A program made the position numbers and the translations under genes. From Terriglobia bacterium (lineage in GTDB: Bacteria; Acidobacteriota; Terriglobia; UBA7540), in assembly GCA_020073545.1 (NCBI GenBank), contig JAIQEZ010000029.1, positions 1-42,164 on the forward strand: a DNA stretch of 42,164 nt. The letters are read 5' to 3'. Positions 33,450 through 42,121 of this stretch are shown one piece after another. The notes below the pieces were generated by a model, which had not been told where the DNA came from, ran no database searches, and saw only the letters and a program-made list of their open reading frames with translations. The first letter of the stretch is position 1. Each line of letters opens with the position of its first letter.

Positions 33450-35156
33450 ATGGATGTCATAGATCAGAGGACCATCACGACGGTTAAGGAAGCAGTCGCC
33501 GCGCGCAGCGACGGTGCTCTCCTGTCAGTGACGCAACCTCACCCCGATACCCTCTATTTCGCGATCGATAAGAGGGCGATGCCAGCCGTGGTGGATGGCC
33601 TAGTCAACGAGATGCGAGCGCGCTTCATGATTTCGGTGGGAACTGATAAAAGACCGGTCACCGGCGAATTCGCGATCCTGCATCTGTTTTCGCTCGACCG
33701 TGAGCATCTCTACATTCTGCTCGAATCTCCCGTCGCCGAAGAAGACCTGCGGATTGCATCGATCACGGGCGTCGTCCCGGGGGCAAATTGGGCAGAGCGT
33801 GAGTACCGCGATGCCATTGGAGTGCATCCCGAAGGGCATCCGGATCCACGCCGCCTGCTCTTGGCAGACGACTGGCCGGAAGGCGTCTATCCACTGCGCC
33901 GAGATTTCCCTTACAACTACCAGCCTCCGCCTGCTGAAAATGTGCGCCCGCAACTGCGTGAACCCCCCGCCGGCGCAAGCGTGTTACCCATGGGGCCATT
34001 CTTCCCTGTTTTGGAGGAACCTGCTTATTGGCGCTTGTTCGTCGAAGGCGAGACGATCGTGGGATGCGATACTCGCATCTTCTACAACCACCGGGGAATT
34101 GAAAAGCTGGGTGAAAGCGTTTTGACCTACAACGAGATCCCGTACTTGGCCGAGAGGATATGCGGGATCTGCGGATTCATTCATTCGACCTGTTATTGCC
34201 AGGCCGTCGAGAAGGCGGCCGGCATCGAGGCGCCGCGTAGGGCCCGATACATCCGAACGATCATGCTGGAGCTGGAACGCATCCATTCGCATCTGCTCTG
34301 GCTGGGCATTGCGGGGCACATCATCGGTTTCGACACGGTCCTCATGCAGACTTGGCGGATTCGTGAGCCGGTGATGTGGCTTTGTGAAGAGATCTCTGGA
34401 AACCGCAAGACATACGGAATGAATACGGTCGGCGGGCTCCGGCGCGATCTCCCCAATCAAATCAAGCCCAAGCTCATGGAGACGCTCGCGGAGGTGGAAA
34501 AGGAGGCCATAGCAGTTCGCGATGCGGTCGTGGGGGACACCACGTTGCATGCAAGGACCAAGGGAGTTGGCGTATTAACGAACGAATGGGCGAAGAAGAT
34601 CTGTACCGTGGGCCCGCCGGCGAGGGCATCCGGGGTGGCTATCGATGCGCGGATCGATCACCCCTATGCGGCGTACGACGAAGTGCCCCCGCAGATTGCC
34701 ACGCAAGAGGCGGGTGATACATGGGCGCGCGTGCTCGTGCGAGTCGGCGAGTTGCTGGAGTCAATTCGGCTTGTACGCGAGGCGCTGTCGGCAATTCCTG
34801 AGGGTCCGATTTGCGCGGAGATCAAGGAGGAAATACCGCCAGGGAAAGTGGGTGTCTCCGTGGTAGAGGCACCGAGGGGCGAGGCAGTCCATTTTGTGCT
34901 GACGGGTGGTGATAACCGGCCGTACCGGTGGAGAGTGCGTGCCCCAACCTATCCGAACCTTCAGGCTCTGCCGGCTATGATCTTAAATGAAACCATAGCG
35001 GACGTGCCCATTACCCTCGGGAGTCTCGACCCCTGCTTCTCATGTACGGAGCGCCTCGAGACGATCGATAGAAGGACAAAGGAAGTTAGGATTTACTCCC
35101 GCGCTGACCTCCTTGAAATGTCCAGAGGGAAGGCCCGCCGCAGAGGTGCACCATGA
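33450..35156 (+). CDS. hyfG: Group 4 [NiFe]-hydrogenase large subunit, NuoC-NuoD fusion (HyfG-like)
   Basis: A 568-residue catalytic subunit. Residues 1-170 are a NuoC-like domain (FAILHLFSLDREHLYILLES, WAEREYRDAIGVHPEGHPDP); the rest is the NuoD-like large subunit. Nickel ligands are C238 and C241 in ERICGICGFIHSTC and C529 and C532 in DPCFSCTER. About 36 residues follow CTER, the extension a HycI-type protease should remove after that Arg. GAGGAG lies six bases before the ATG at 33450; an in-frame ATG at 33432 is possible. It makes or oxidises H2 at the membrane. It overlaps hyfC by four bases. Confidence 0.94.
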   Translation: MDVIDQRTITTVKEAVAARSDGALLSVTQPHPDTLYFAIDKRAMPAVVDGLVNEMRARFMISVGTDKRPVTGEFAILHLFSLDREHLYILLESPVAEEDLRIASITGVVPGANWAEREYRDAIGVHPEGHPDPRRLLLADDWPEGVYPLRRDFPYNYQPPPAENVRPQLREPPAGASVLPMGPFFPVLEEPAYWRLFVEGETIVGCDTRIFYNHRGIEKLGESVLTYNEIPYLAERICGICGFIHSTCYCQAVEKAAGIEAPRRARYIRTIMLELERIHSHLLWLGIAGHIIGFDTVLMQTWRIREPVMWLCEEISGNRKTYGMNTVGGLRRDLPNQIKPKLMETLAEVEKEAIAVRDAVVGDTTLHARTKGVGVLTNEWAKKICTVGPPARASGVAIDARIDHPYAAYDEVPPQIATQEAGDTWARVLVRVGELLESIRLVREALSAIPEGPICAEIKEEIPPGKVGVSVVEAPRGEAVHFVLTGGDNRPYRWRVRAPTYPNLQALPAMILNETIADVPITLGSLDPCFSCTERLETIDRRTKEVRIYSRADLLEMSRGKARRRGAP

Positions 35157-36070
35157 CGGCTTCGTTTGTTACGGTATTCCTGCCGTGCTTGCTGAACGTG
35201 GTGCTGGCTCTGTTCTTATCGCCGCTTTGCGAAGGCATCATGCGCAAGCTCCGAGCCGCGATCCACTCTCGCCTTGGGCCCCCGATCACGCAACCCTATT
35301 GGGATCTCTTGAAGCTCTTGGGCAAGGAAGACCTCCGGAGCACGGGCGGAGTCGTATATGCGAGCCTGCCGGCTCTCACGCTAGGTTCGCTGCTGCTTCT
35401 CGCGACGCTGGTTCCGATGGGAACTGCCGCACCGCTCGCCTTTGCCGGGGATATGATCGTGGTGCTCTATGTCGCGACCATGAGCGGTGTACTGATCATG
35501 TTGGCGGGGTTTGCTAGCGCCAGCCCTTATGCTTCCATCGGGAGCTCGCGCGAAATGATGATGCTTTTGTCTGTCGAACCCATTCTGGCCATTGCTCTTT
35601 CCGTGGGTGCGTTCAAGGCAAAGACCCTGGCGTTGGGCGGCATTGTCAACTGGCAGGTGCAGAATGGGCCCAGCATCAGTATGGCGATAGGGGGCGTGGC
35701 ATTTTTCCTCGCCCTGCAGGCACTGGCGGGAAAATTGCCATTCGACATTGCCGAGGCTGATCAGGAAATCATGGGGGGCTCGCTGGTGGAGCAAAGCGGT
35801 CCGAGACTTGCGCTTTTCCGCTGGGCCATTTGGACGAAGCAGCTCGTCTTCGCTTTCTTGCTGGTTGAGGTGTTCTTTCCTTGGCCGCGCGTTGGAATTC
35901 CTCTGCTTGATCTGACCATAACGATGCTGAAAGTGCTCGTGGTGCTGATGCTTGTGGCGGTTATTGATGTCGTCAATCCGAGACTCCGTATCGATCAGGC
36001 CATGGGTTATTTCATGCGGGTCGCGGTTTCGTCCCTGGCGGCCCTGGCATTTGCGGTGATTGGGAAGTAG
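35153..36070 (+). CDS. hyfC: HyfC/NuoH-like membrane anchor subunit
   Basis: A 305-residue, eight-helix protein of the NuoH/HycD family. RLGPPITQPYWDLLKLLGKE is the cytosolic loop that meets the small subunit; ASIGSSREMMMLLSVEPILA and LPFDIAEADQEIMGGSLVEQSG carry the acidic residues of the quinone/E-channel region. It anchors the soluble arm to the pump modules. It overlaps hyfG by ATGA. Confidence 0.93.
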   Translation: MTASFVTVFLPCLLNVVLALFLSPLCEGIMRKLRAAIHSRLGPPITQPYWDLLKLLGKEDLRSTGGVVYASLPALTLGSLLLLATLVPMGTAAPLAFAGDMIVVLYVATMSGVLIMLAGFASASPYASIGSSREMMMLLSVEPILAIALSVGAFKAKTLALGGIVNWQVQNGPSISMAIGGVAFFLALQALAGKLPFDIAEADQEIMGGSLVEQSGPRLALFRWAIWTKQLVFAFLLVEVFFPWPRVGIPLLDLTITMLKVLVVLMLVAVIDVVNPRLRIDQAMGYFMRVAVSSLAALAFAVIGK

Positions 36071-36082
36071 CCGGAGGTCAAG

Positions 36083-36535
36083 GTGTTCCTGAGCAAGCTG
36101 CGAGAAGCGCTGATTTGCTTGAAAGCAGGGCGCGTGACCCTCGGATACCCGTTCACGCCCCACGAGCCAAAACCCGGGTTCCGTGGGAAGGTCACGGTGG
36201 ATACCGATCTGTGCTTCGGATGCGGTGGCTGCGCAAACGTCTGCCCGGCCGGCGTGATCGTGGTGTCTGACCAGGAACCGCGCCAGAGGGTGCTCGAATT
36301 CTACTGGGCCAGGTGCACGTATTGCGGCAAGTGCGAAGAAGTCTGCCCCGAGAAAGCGATCCGCCTCAGCCAACAATTCGAAACCGCCACGGACACGCCC
36401 CAGGACATGTACATGCGACTGGAGGTTCTCATGGGGCCCTGTCAAAGGTGCGGCAGGTGTTTCCCACCCCCAACGGTGCTTGACCGGATGATGAAAACCG
36501 GTTTCCGGAATAGTTCAGAGGGAGGGAGGGCGTGA
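36083..36535 (+). CDS. hyfH: HyfH/HycF-like polyferredoxin subunit
   Basis: A 150-residue NuoI-type protein with two [4Fe-4S] motifs, CFGCGGCANVCP and CTYCGKCEEVCP, and a third incomplete set, CQRCGRCF, near the C-terminus, as in HycF relatives. It passes electrons towards the small subunit. Somewhat shorter than E. coli HyfH (181). GTG start, twelve bases after the hyfC stop. Confidence 0.92.
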   Translation: MFLSKLREALICLKAGRVTLGYPFTPHEPKPGFRGKVTVDTDLCFGCGGCANVCPAGVIVVSDQEPRQRVLEFYWARCTYCGKCEEVCPEKAIRLSQQFETATDTPQDMYMRLEVLMGPCQRCGRCFPPPTVLDRMMKTGFRNSSEGGRA

Positions 36536-36690
36536 AGCACGTGTACCAGTTTACTGATCCGCCGAGGGGCTTCATCAATCCTCGGGGCGCCGATCCAGGG
36601 GACAGGAAAATGCACTCGACCGTGATTCGTCGACGACTGCGCTTGCCGACTTCTATGCCCCCTGTTCTCGTAACTGAGGTTTCGCCATGA
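36532..36690 (+). CDS. Candidate 52-residue small protein between hyfH and hyfE
   Basis: GTG at 36532 overlaps the hyfH stop (GTGA, with GGAGGGAGGGC just before it), and TGA at 36688-36690 overlaps the hyfE ATG. It thus tiles the whole gap in frame. The peptide is basic and Pro-rich (MKHVYQFTDPPRGFINPRG, then VIRRRLRLPTSMPPVLVTEV). No family is recognised. The double overlap and the strong ribosome binding site favour translation; the composition is less convincing. Confidence 0.4.
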   Translation: MKHVYQFTDPPRGFINPRGADPGDRKMHSTVIRRRLRLPTSMPPVLVTEVSP

Positions 36691-37361
36691 TCCCGGGAGC
36701 AATGCACACCAGTTTGATCGAGACCCTGAGCTTGACCCTGCTGATTACGTCGGTGGCTGCGGTTGAGATGCGGCGGCTCAAATTTTCGGCTGTCGCCTAC
36801 CTCTGTCAGGCACTCCTGATCGTGGGGCTGCTTCTGAGTTTTGCTCCTGTCAACAGGGCGCTGTACTGGTGGGCTGCCACCGCCCTGGTTACCAAGGTGA
36901 TTCTCACACCCTGGTTCCTTTTCCGGTCGATCCGCGGTGTGGATGACCGGGAATTGAAGCCGGTGATTGGCTTTGGCCCGTCGGCCATAATCGCCGCCTT
37001 ACTGATGCTAAGTTTCTTCCGACTCACCCACGGCCGTGTCGCGCTTCTAGCACCCACGGAGTTGGGGCAACTCGGGGTGTTCAGAACGAATTTGGCGGTA
37101 GCGTCCACGGTTTTTGCACTTGGCCTCTATGCTGTGCTGACCCGTCGGGATGCAATCAAAACTGTGATCGGGCTCTGCCTGCTTGAGAACGGAGTACACC
37201 TGAGTTTGGTGAGCTTGGCTCCCGGGTTGCCGGAAACCGCGCTCTTCGGCATGGCAACGGAAGTTGTTGTGACCGTTTTCCTTCTCCTGTACGTGATCGG
37301 GGGAGTACGGCAGGCGTTCGGATCCACGGACACGTTTAGGTTGAGGGAATTAAGGTGGTAG
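36687..37361 (+). CDS. hyfE: HyfE/NuoK-like membrane subunit
   Basis: A 224-residue hydrophobic protein matching HyfE in length (216) and layout. The N-terminal helices are LIETLSLTLLITSVAAV and LKFSAVAYLCQALLIVGLLL. The NuoK-like C-terminal part has AIKTVIGLCLLENGVHLSLV with the conserved Glu and MATEVVVTVFLLLYVI. It forms part of the proton path between the NuoH-like subunit and the pump modules. GAGG lies before the ATG; an ATG five codons later is possible. Confidence 0.88.
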   Translation: MIPGAMHTSLIETLSLTLLITSVAAVEMRRLKFSAVAYLCQALLIVGLLLSFAPVNRALYWWAATALVTKVILTPWFLFRSIRGVDDRELKPVIGFGPSAIIAALLMLSFFRLTHGRVALLAPTELGQLGVFRTNLAVASTVFALGLYAVLTRRDAIKTVIGLCLLENGVHLSLVSLAPGLPETALFGMATEVVVTVFLLLYVIGGVRQAFGSTDTFRLRELRW

Positions 37362-37395
37362 ATGCGGCCAAACGGCTAGTGCGGGGGATGTACTT

Positions 37396-38907
37396 ATGGC
37401 TGGAAAGGTGCTGACGGAGACATCACTCCTACCCGCAGTTGTGCTCCTGTTGCCGATTTTGGCGGGCGCCATCGTGTTCTCGGCAACGCGCCTGGGTCGC
37501 GCTTTTCAACAAGGGTTGTGCGTTTTGACCGCGGCACTTGTCACCGGGGTGGGCACGTGGATGGCCTACCGGACCCTGCAGGGAGTAGTGCTTACGACCT
37601 GGAGCAATGAGCTCCGCGTCGATGCCTTGAGTGCCTTGATGGTCGTCATTATCGGAGGTATCGGACTGCTCGCATCAGTTTACTCCGTACGATACCTCGC
37701 TGAAAGCACCACTGAGCACCCTGCGGCTCGCCGCATGGGCACATTCTATGGCCTTCTGATGTGGTTTCTCGGGACCATGTTGTGGGGGTGCGTTACCAAC
37801 AACGTGATCATGCTCTACGTCGCAATTGAGGCTACCACACTCACCTCGGGCCTCCTTGTCGCCTTTTATTGGGATCGGCGCGCACTGGAAGCGGGTTACA
37901 AGTACCTGATGCTGCTAACCATTGGGATTACTTTCGCTCTGTTCGGCTGCGTATTACTTTACGCGGGTGCAGCAGCGACGAATAAGCTCGCTGGAGCAAG
38001 TGCCCTGCTTATCAGTGACATCCGGAGCGTGGTTCAATACCTGCCGAGCGGCACGGCGGCGATTACGATTGCGTTCCTGGTGATCGGATTCGGGACCAAA
38101 GCCGGGATTGCGCCGTTCCATCCCTGGCTCCCTGATGCGCACGCGGAAGCCCCGACACCGATTAGCGTGCTGTTGTCGGGTGTGATGATAAAAATGGCGC
38201 TTTATGCCCTGGCTCGTACGGTGAGCATATTCTACCCAACTTGGCCTCAGGTCACGATCTTCATCGTGGCGCTGGGCGCTTTCACGATGCTGCTCGGCAT
38301 CATCTTGGCTTTGACCCAGAACGATCTCAAGCGCTTGCTGGCTTATTCATCCGTAAGTCAGATGGGCTATGTACTGGTGGGAATCGGACTCGGGACCTAC
38401 CTGGGATGTTATGGCGGCCTTTTTCACTTGCTGAACCACGCCCTCTACAAATCATTGTTGTTCATGTGCGTGGGTGCGGTAATCTATGCCACTGGCGCTC
38501 GGCGAATAACCGATCTCGGCGGCCTGAGAAATCAAATGCCGATCACGAGCGCCTGTTTCTTTCTAGGGGCTCTGGCCATAGCGGGCTTCCCGCCGCTGAA
38601 TGGATTCTGGAGTAAGCTGACCATATACTTGGCCCTGGCAAGAGCCGGGCTGTGGTGGGCAGCCGTCATCGCCATCCTGACGAGTATATTAACCATCGCC
38701 GTCATGGTCCGCGCGGGGTACAGAGTGTTTTGGGGAGACCGGCACTTGGGCAGCGCCTCCGTGTTAAGTGTGAGGGAAGTACCAGCGGGCATGTGGGTCC
38801 CCATGGTGGTTTTGGCGGTAGCATGCGGATTGCTTGGAATCTACCCTCAACTACCATACCCGCTGCTGGATCGCGCCGCGACCGTTTTGGCAACCCTGGG
38901 AAGGTAA
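37396..38907 (+). CDS. hyfF: HyfF/NuoN-like proton-channel membrane subunit
   Basis: A 503-residue antiporter-like subunit, about 14 helices: MLYVAIEATTLTSGLLVAFY, GFGTKAGIAPFHPWLPDAHA, EAPTPISVLLSGVMIKMALY, TQNDLKRLLAYSSVSQMGYV and LLNHALYKSLLFMCVGAVI. Length agrees with HyfF (526). It is the third pump module in the operon. It begins 34 bases after hyfE. Confidence 0.92.
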   Translation: MAGKVLTETSLLPAVVLLLPILAGAIVFSATRLGRAFQQGLCVLTAALVTGVGTWMAYRTLQGVVLTTWSNELRVDALSALMVVIIGGIGLLASVYSVRYLAESTTEHPAARRMGTFYGLLMWFLGTMLWGCVTNNVIMLYVAIEATTLTSGLLVAFYWDRRALEAGYKYLMLLTIGITFALFGCVLLYAGAAATNKLAGASALLISDIRSVVQYLPSGTAAITIAFLVIGFGTKAGIAPFHPWLPDAHAEAPTPISVLLSGVMIKMALYALARTVSIFYPTWPQVTIFIVALGAFTMLLGIILALTQNDLKRLLAYSSVSQMGYVLVGIGLGTYLGCYGGLFHLLNHALYKSLLFMCVGAVIYATGARRITDLGGLRNQMPITSACFFLGALAIAGFPPLNGFWSKLTIYLALARAGLWWAAVIAILTSILTIAVMVRAGYRVFWGDRHLGSASVLSVREVPAGMWVPMVVLAVACGLLGIYPQLPYPLLDRAATVLATLGR

Positions 38908-38916
38908 CTCGATTCC

Positions 38917-39096
38917 ATGCATCACTCGTTCTTTATGGAGTACCTGATGCTCGAGGCAAAAGACCATTATCCGACGGGCGCAGAGATCTTCGGTCCAGGG
39001 GAGTCTCCCTCTTTCACTCTGTCGTGGACCTCCAGCATTTGTTTGTCCGTCAGCCGATCGTGGTTGATCTATTTGGCCGAGGTGCCAGTATGCTAA
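38917..39096 (+). CDS. Candidate 59-residue small protein between hyfF and hyfI
   Basis: ATG at 38917, nine bases after the hyfF stop with GGAAGG upstream; TAA at 39094-39096 lies inside the first codons of hyfI (ATGCTAA). The acidic N-terminal part (MEYLMLEAKDHYPTGAEIFG) is followed by a moderately hydrophobic end (ICLSVSRSWLIYLAEVPV). It matches nothing I know. It fills the gap in the same way as the other small frames of this operon. Confidence 0.35.
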   Translation: MHHSFFMEYLMLEAKDHYPTGAEIFGPGESPSFTLSWTSSICLSVSRSWLIYLAEVPVC

Positions 39097-39590
39097 AAGG
39101 TCTTTGCAGAAAGGCGCTTGGCAAAGCACTTTGGGTGTACCACGCCAATACCGGAGCATGCAACGGATGCGATATTGAAGTCATCAATGTCCTCACTCCT
39201 TATTATGATGCTGAGCGTTTCGGGATCAAGCTTGTGGGGTCTCCTCGGCACGCCGATGTCCTCTTGATTTGCGGCCCTGTCACACGGCAAGTGGCGCCGG
39301 CACTCAGGAGATTAGCGGAAGCTGTTCCAAATCCGAAGCTCACCTTCGCTGTCGGTTCCTGTGCGACGGGAGGAGGTTGCTGGTTCGACAGCTACAACGT
39401 GTTGGGAGGCGCAAACAAGGCAGTTCCGGTGGATTTTTACATCCCGGGTTGCCCTCCACGACCCGAAGCCATCCTCTACGGAGTGGCTTTTGCATTGGGC
39501 TTGGTTCCGAAGAAAATAGCCGAGGAAAGGCTGAATCAAGAGACGCTCGAGGAGTTGGCCCAGGGAAAATCAATCCTCACTGGGAAGTGA
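39090..39590 (+). CDS. hyfI: Hydrogenase small subunit (HyfI/HycG/NuoB-like)
   Basis: A 166-residue NuoB-type protein that holds the [4Fe-4S] cluster next to the NiFe site. Cluster ligands are C24 and C27 (TGACNGCDIE), C91 (GSCATGGG) and C121 (IPGCPPRPEA). The ATG at 39090 has GAGGTGCCAGT upstream; longer in-frame starts would add residues that belong to the preceding gene region in another frame. It is shorter than E. coli HyfI (252), which has a long C-terminal extension; 166 is normal for other group 4 enzymes. Last gene of the hyf set. Confidence 0.93.
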   Translation: MLKGLCRKALGKALWVYHANTGACNGCDIEVINVLTPYYDAERFGIKLVGSPRHADVLLICGPVTRQVAPALRRLAEAVPNPKLTFAVGSCATGGGCWFDSYNVLGGANKAVPVDFYIPGCPPRPEAILYGVAFALGLVPKKIAEERLNQETLEELAQGKSILTGK

Positions 39591-39886
39591 TTCGACAAAA
39601 AACCTCGCTGATACAGTACGCCCACGTAAGGTACTGTCATTGTACCGCGCCGAGGTCTGTCAGAATGGGCAAATGTGCAGCTCCGACAGGGTCAGTTAGG
39701 TTCCAAAGCCGTGTGGAATGATTTCGGAGAAAGGCAACGCCGAGAAAAGATGGGCTACGCAAGCTCTGTTGAGGGGGATCTTCTCGGGGTTCTTCTGTCT
39801 CCGCTGATCAGGCCGAAATTTCAGGTGAACTCAGGCTGTCAAAAGACCGTAACCGGGATTATTCTTAATTGCGGAGGAGTATGGGC
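39591..39886. other. Intergenic region with a dyad downstream of hyfI
   Basis: No gene is seen. An inverted repeat ACAGTAC-N11-GTACTGT lies at 39613-39637; without a T run it looks more like a protein site or a weak hairpin than a terminator. The second cyclic-nucleotide-binding protein starts at the right end. Confidence 0.4.
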
Positions 39887-40345
39887 ATGGAAACCCTTCA
39901 GCGCATTCTGAAAGAGCATACGTTTTTCGTGGACCTGCCACCGCGTCACCTCGAACTCGTGGTTGGATGTGCCGCCAATGCCCGCTTTCAGGGTGGGGAG
40001 TTCATTTTCCACGAGGGTGAAGAGGCTGAGAAGTTCTATCTCATCCGCGAGGGGAAAGTGGCGCTCTCGATAAGCTCTGAACGCCGTGGCCCTCTCAACA
40101 TCCTCACCCTTGGGGAAGGCGATATTCTGGGCTGGTCGTGGCTGTTTCCTCCTTATCGATGGAAGTTCTCCGCGAAAGCCATCGAGCCTACGCGTGCTTT
40201 TGCCATGGACGGTCATTGCCTTCGCGACAAAGCTGAACTGGACCACGAGCTCGGTTACGAACTTCTGAGCCGATTCGCGCGCATTGTCGAAACCCGCCTC
40301 GAGACCATGCGGTTACAACTTGTGAATGTCTACCAGGACAAATGA
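39887..40345 (+). CDS. Cyclic-nucleotide-binding-domain protein without DNA-binding domain, copy 2
   Basis: A 152-residue paralogue of the protein at 24227, with the same length and the shared core TLGEGDILGWSWLFPPYRWK; FIFHEGEEAEKFYLIREGKV is its first beta-roll motif. No helix-turn-helix. The ATG at 39887 is chosen because GGAGGAG lies eight bases upstream and METLQRIL then aligns with MEIAALEKIL of copy 1. It closes the hydrogenase cluster on the right as copy 1 opens it on the left. Function inferred only as a ligand- or redox-sensing accessory. Confidence 0.9.
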   Translation: METLQRILKEHTFFVDLPPRHLELVVGCAANARFQGGEFIFHEGEEAEKFYLIREGKVALSISSERRGPLNILTLGEGDILGWSWLFPPYRWKFSAKAIEPTRAFAMDGHCLRDKAELDHELGYELLSRFARIVETRLETMRLQLVNVYQDK

Positions 40346-41015
40346 ATCTCATCGTGCATCTAACTCGGGTTTTCCAGCATGGGGCGGGACGGACTGGGAA
40401 AGTTGGGCTCGTTGCGCTTTGAACGGGCAGAAACCGTTGAGGCGGTACTGATTGCGCTTCGCCAGAACGCGGTTTGGTGGGTTTGGCTGAAAAACGGCAA
40501 TTAGTTTGGGGGTGTGACTGTCGGGCGTAGTCCTGCGCCGGTTCCCTAACTCCGGTCCTCCGCCTAGTGAAAGTCCCGCTCGAGTTGACATTATTGGTTT
40601 TGTCGCTCCCACGGATAGACTTCCTCCTTTCCAGGCGCAACCTACATCTTTTTCTGTTTGCCCTCTTTTGTTCCTGGTTCCAACGCCGCCTGCAACCCCA
40701 GGCGGCGGTCGTCGCCTTGCACCACCCGGTCACAGTCCTTCGACGGTCTCACTGACCCGAGTTTCTCACCACGGAGGGGAAGGGCGGGGTTTTGACCCCC
40801 CGTTACGCGATCTTCCTAACTGTTTCCACGCCGCGCACCACGCGCCGCTTGGGGGAACGATCTGCGCGCGGCGCGAGGAGAAGGGCAGGGGGTGAGCCCG
40901 GTTACGTCTTAGCGTGATGGGATCCCAAATACAACGGTCACACGAACTGCCGTTGGAATAATGATAGCGAGGCAGCCATCGCTGGATTAAATTGGTTGAT
41001 CGGAGACGTCCTCTT
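40346..41015. other. 670-bp intergenic region upstream of the alcohol dehydrogenase
   Basis: No gene is supported. It contains the left copy of the 43-bp inverted repeat (40836-40878). Closer to the gene is a dyad CAACGG-N12-CCGTTG at 40932-40955, followed by the AT-rich GAATAATGATAG at 40956-40967, a plausible operator and promoter. Confidence 0.45.
40836..40878 (+). repeat. 43-bp inverted repeat flanking the alcohol dehydrogenase, left copy
   Basis: It begins CACCACGCGCCGCTTGGGGG and continues through GAACGATCTGCGCG to GCGCGAGG. The reverse complement at the window's right edge matches 42 of 43 bases. Confidence 0.85.
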
Positions 41016-42017
41016 ATGAAAGCTTGCCTGCTCTACTCCCCTTCGAAGGTCGAATCTAATCCGCTGCACTTTGCTGATGCGCCTGACCCCTTGCCCACTG
41101 GAGAGGAAGTGTTGGTGCGGGTCGCCGATTGTGGGGTCTGCCGAACAGACTTGCACGTGGTGGAAGGTGAGCTTCCACCGCGCAAGTCTCCCGTCATCCC
41201 CGGGCACCAGGTTGTAGGCCGGGTCGAGAAGGTGGGTTCAAAAGTAAGTCGATTCCACGTTGGCGACCGCGTCGGGATCCCTTGGCTGCACCATACCTGT
41301 GGGGTCTGCGAGTATTGTCGCGCCGGCAAGGAGAACCTCTGCGACAACGCCACCTTCACAGGCTACGTCGTCGACGGGGGATTTGCAGAGTACGCGCTCG
41401 CCCCGGAGCCATTTGCGTACCGAATTCCTGAGCAGGTCTCCGACGAGCAAGCGGCGCCGCTTCTGTGTGCGGGGATTATCGGCTTCCGCGCGCTCCGCCT
41501 CTCAGGAATTCAGCCCGGTGGCAAGCTGGGTTTCTACGGCTTCGGGGCAGCAGCGCACGTGGCGATTCAGGTCGCGCGTTACTGGAACGTCGATGTCTAC
41601 GCCATGACTCGAGATGAGCGTCACCAGCGACTGGCACGTGAGCTGGGTGCGGTGTGGGTGGGCGGAACGATCGCCGATCCGCCGGAAAAGCTTGATGCCG
41701 CCATCATCTTTGCACCGGCCGGTGAGATCGTCCCAGCGTCGTTGCGGGCGCTAAAGAAAGGCGGCACCGTGGCCCTGGCCGGCATCCACATGTCGACCAT
41801 CCCGCCGCTCGATTACAGCCTGCTCTACCACGAACGAGTCCTGCGCAGCGTGGCCAATAACACTCGTAAGGACGGGGAGGAATTCCTCCGACTTGCCGCC
41901 GAAATCCCCGTCCGTACGGAGGTCGAGGTCTTCCCGTTTCACGATGCCAATCGCGCGTTGAACCAATTGAAGAACGATGCAATCCGCGGGGCCGCCGTGC
42001 TGCAGATCCACAAATGA
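41016..42017 (+). CDS. Zinc-dependent alcohol dehydrogenase (MDR superfamily)
   Basis: A 333-residue medium-chain dehydrogenase. Catalytic zinc residues lie in [17 protein letters not shown] and [10 protein letters not shown]; the structural zinc lobe is [15 protein letters not shown]. The Rossmann segment is [19 protein letters not shown]. It resembles the AdhP/YahK-like group that interconverts primary alcohols and aldehydes with NAD(P)H. The ATG at 41016 follows CGGAGACGTCCTCTT and gives the family's normal MKACLLY start. It stands alone between inverted repeats and is far from the BMC locus, so a direct link to compartment aldehydes is not shown. Confidence 0.9.
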   Translation: MKACLLYSPSKVESNPLHFADAPDPLPTGEEVLVRVADCGVCRTDLHVVEGELPPRKSPVIPGHQVVGRVEKVGSKVSRFHVGDRVGIPWLHHTCGVCEYCRAGKENLCDNATFTGYVVDGGFAEYALAPEPFAYRIPEQVSDEQAAPLLCAGIIGFRALRLSGIQPGGKLGFYGFGAAAHVAIQVARYWNVDVYAMTRDERHQRLARELGAVWVGGTIADPPEKLDAAIIFAPAGEIVPASLRALKKGGTVALAGIHMSTIPPLDYSLLYHERVLRSVANNTRKDGEEFLRLAAEIPVRTEVEVFPFHDANRALNQLKNDAIRGAAVLQIHK

Positions 42018-42121
42018 TCGAATCGTCCTTACACACGCTCCCTAACGCAAACCTCTCGCCGCGCTCTGCGGCTTTTCGTCGGGAGCTCGGGCCGCAGGAG
42101 CGGGTTACAGCTTGCTGCTCG

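Noticed and set aside
38652-39089. N-terminal extension of the hydrogenase small subunit
   Set aside because: The upstream part is out of frame with, and inside, hyfF; NuoB-type proteins start close to the first CxxC motif.
24227-39590. Calling the cluster a formate hydrogenlyase
   Set aside because: The FdhF-like protein lacks the Sec/Cys, His and Arg needed for formate, and HydB/HydG point to a nicotinamide partner.
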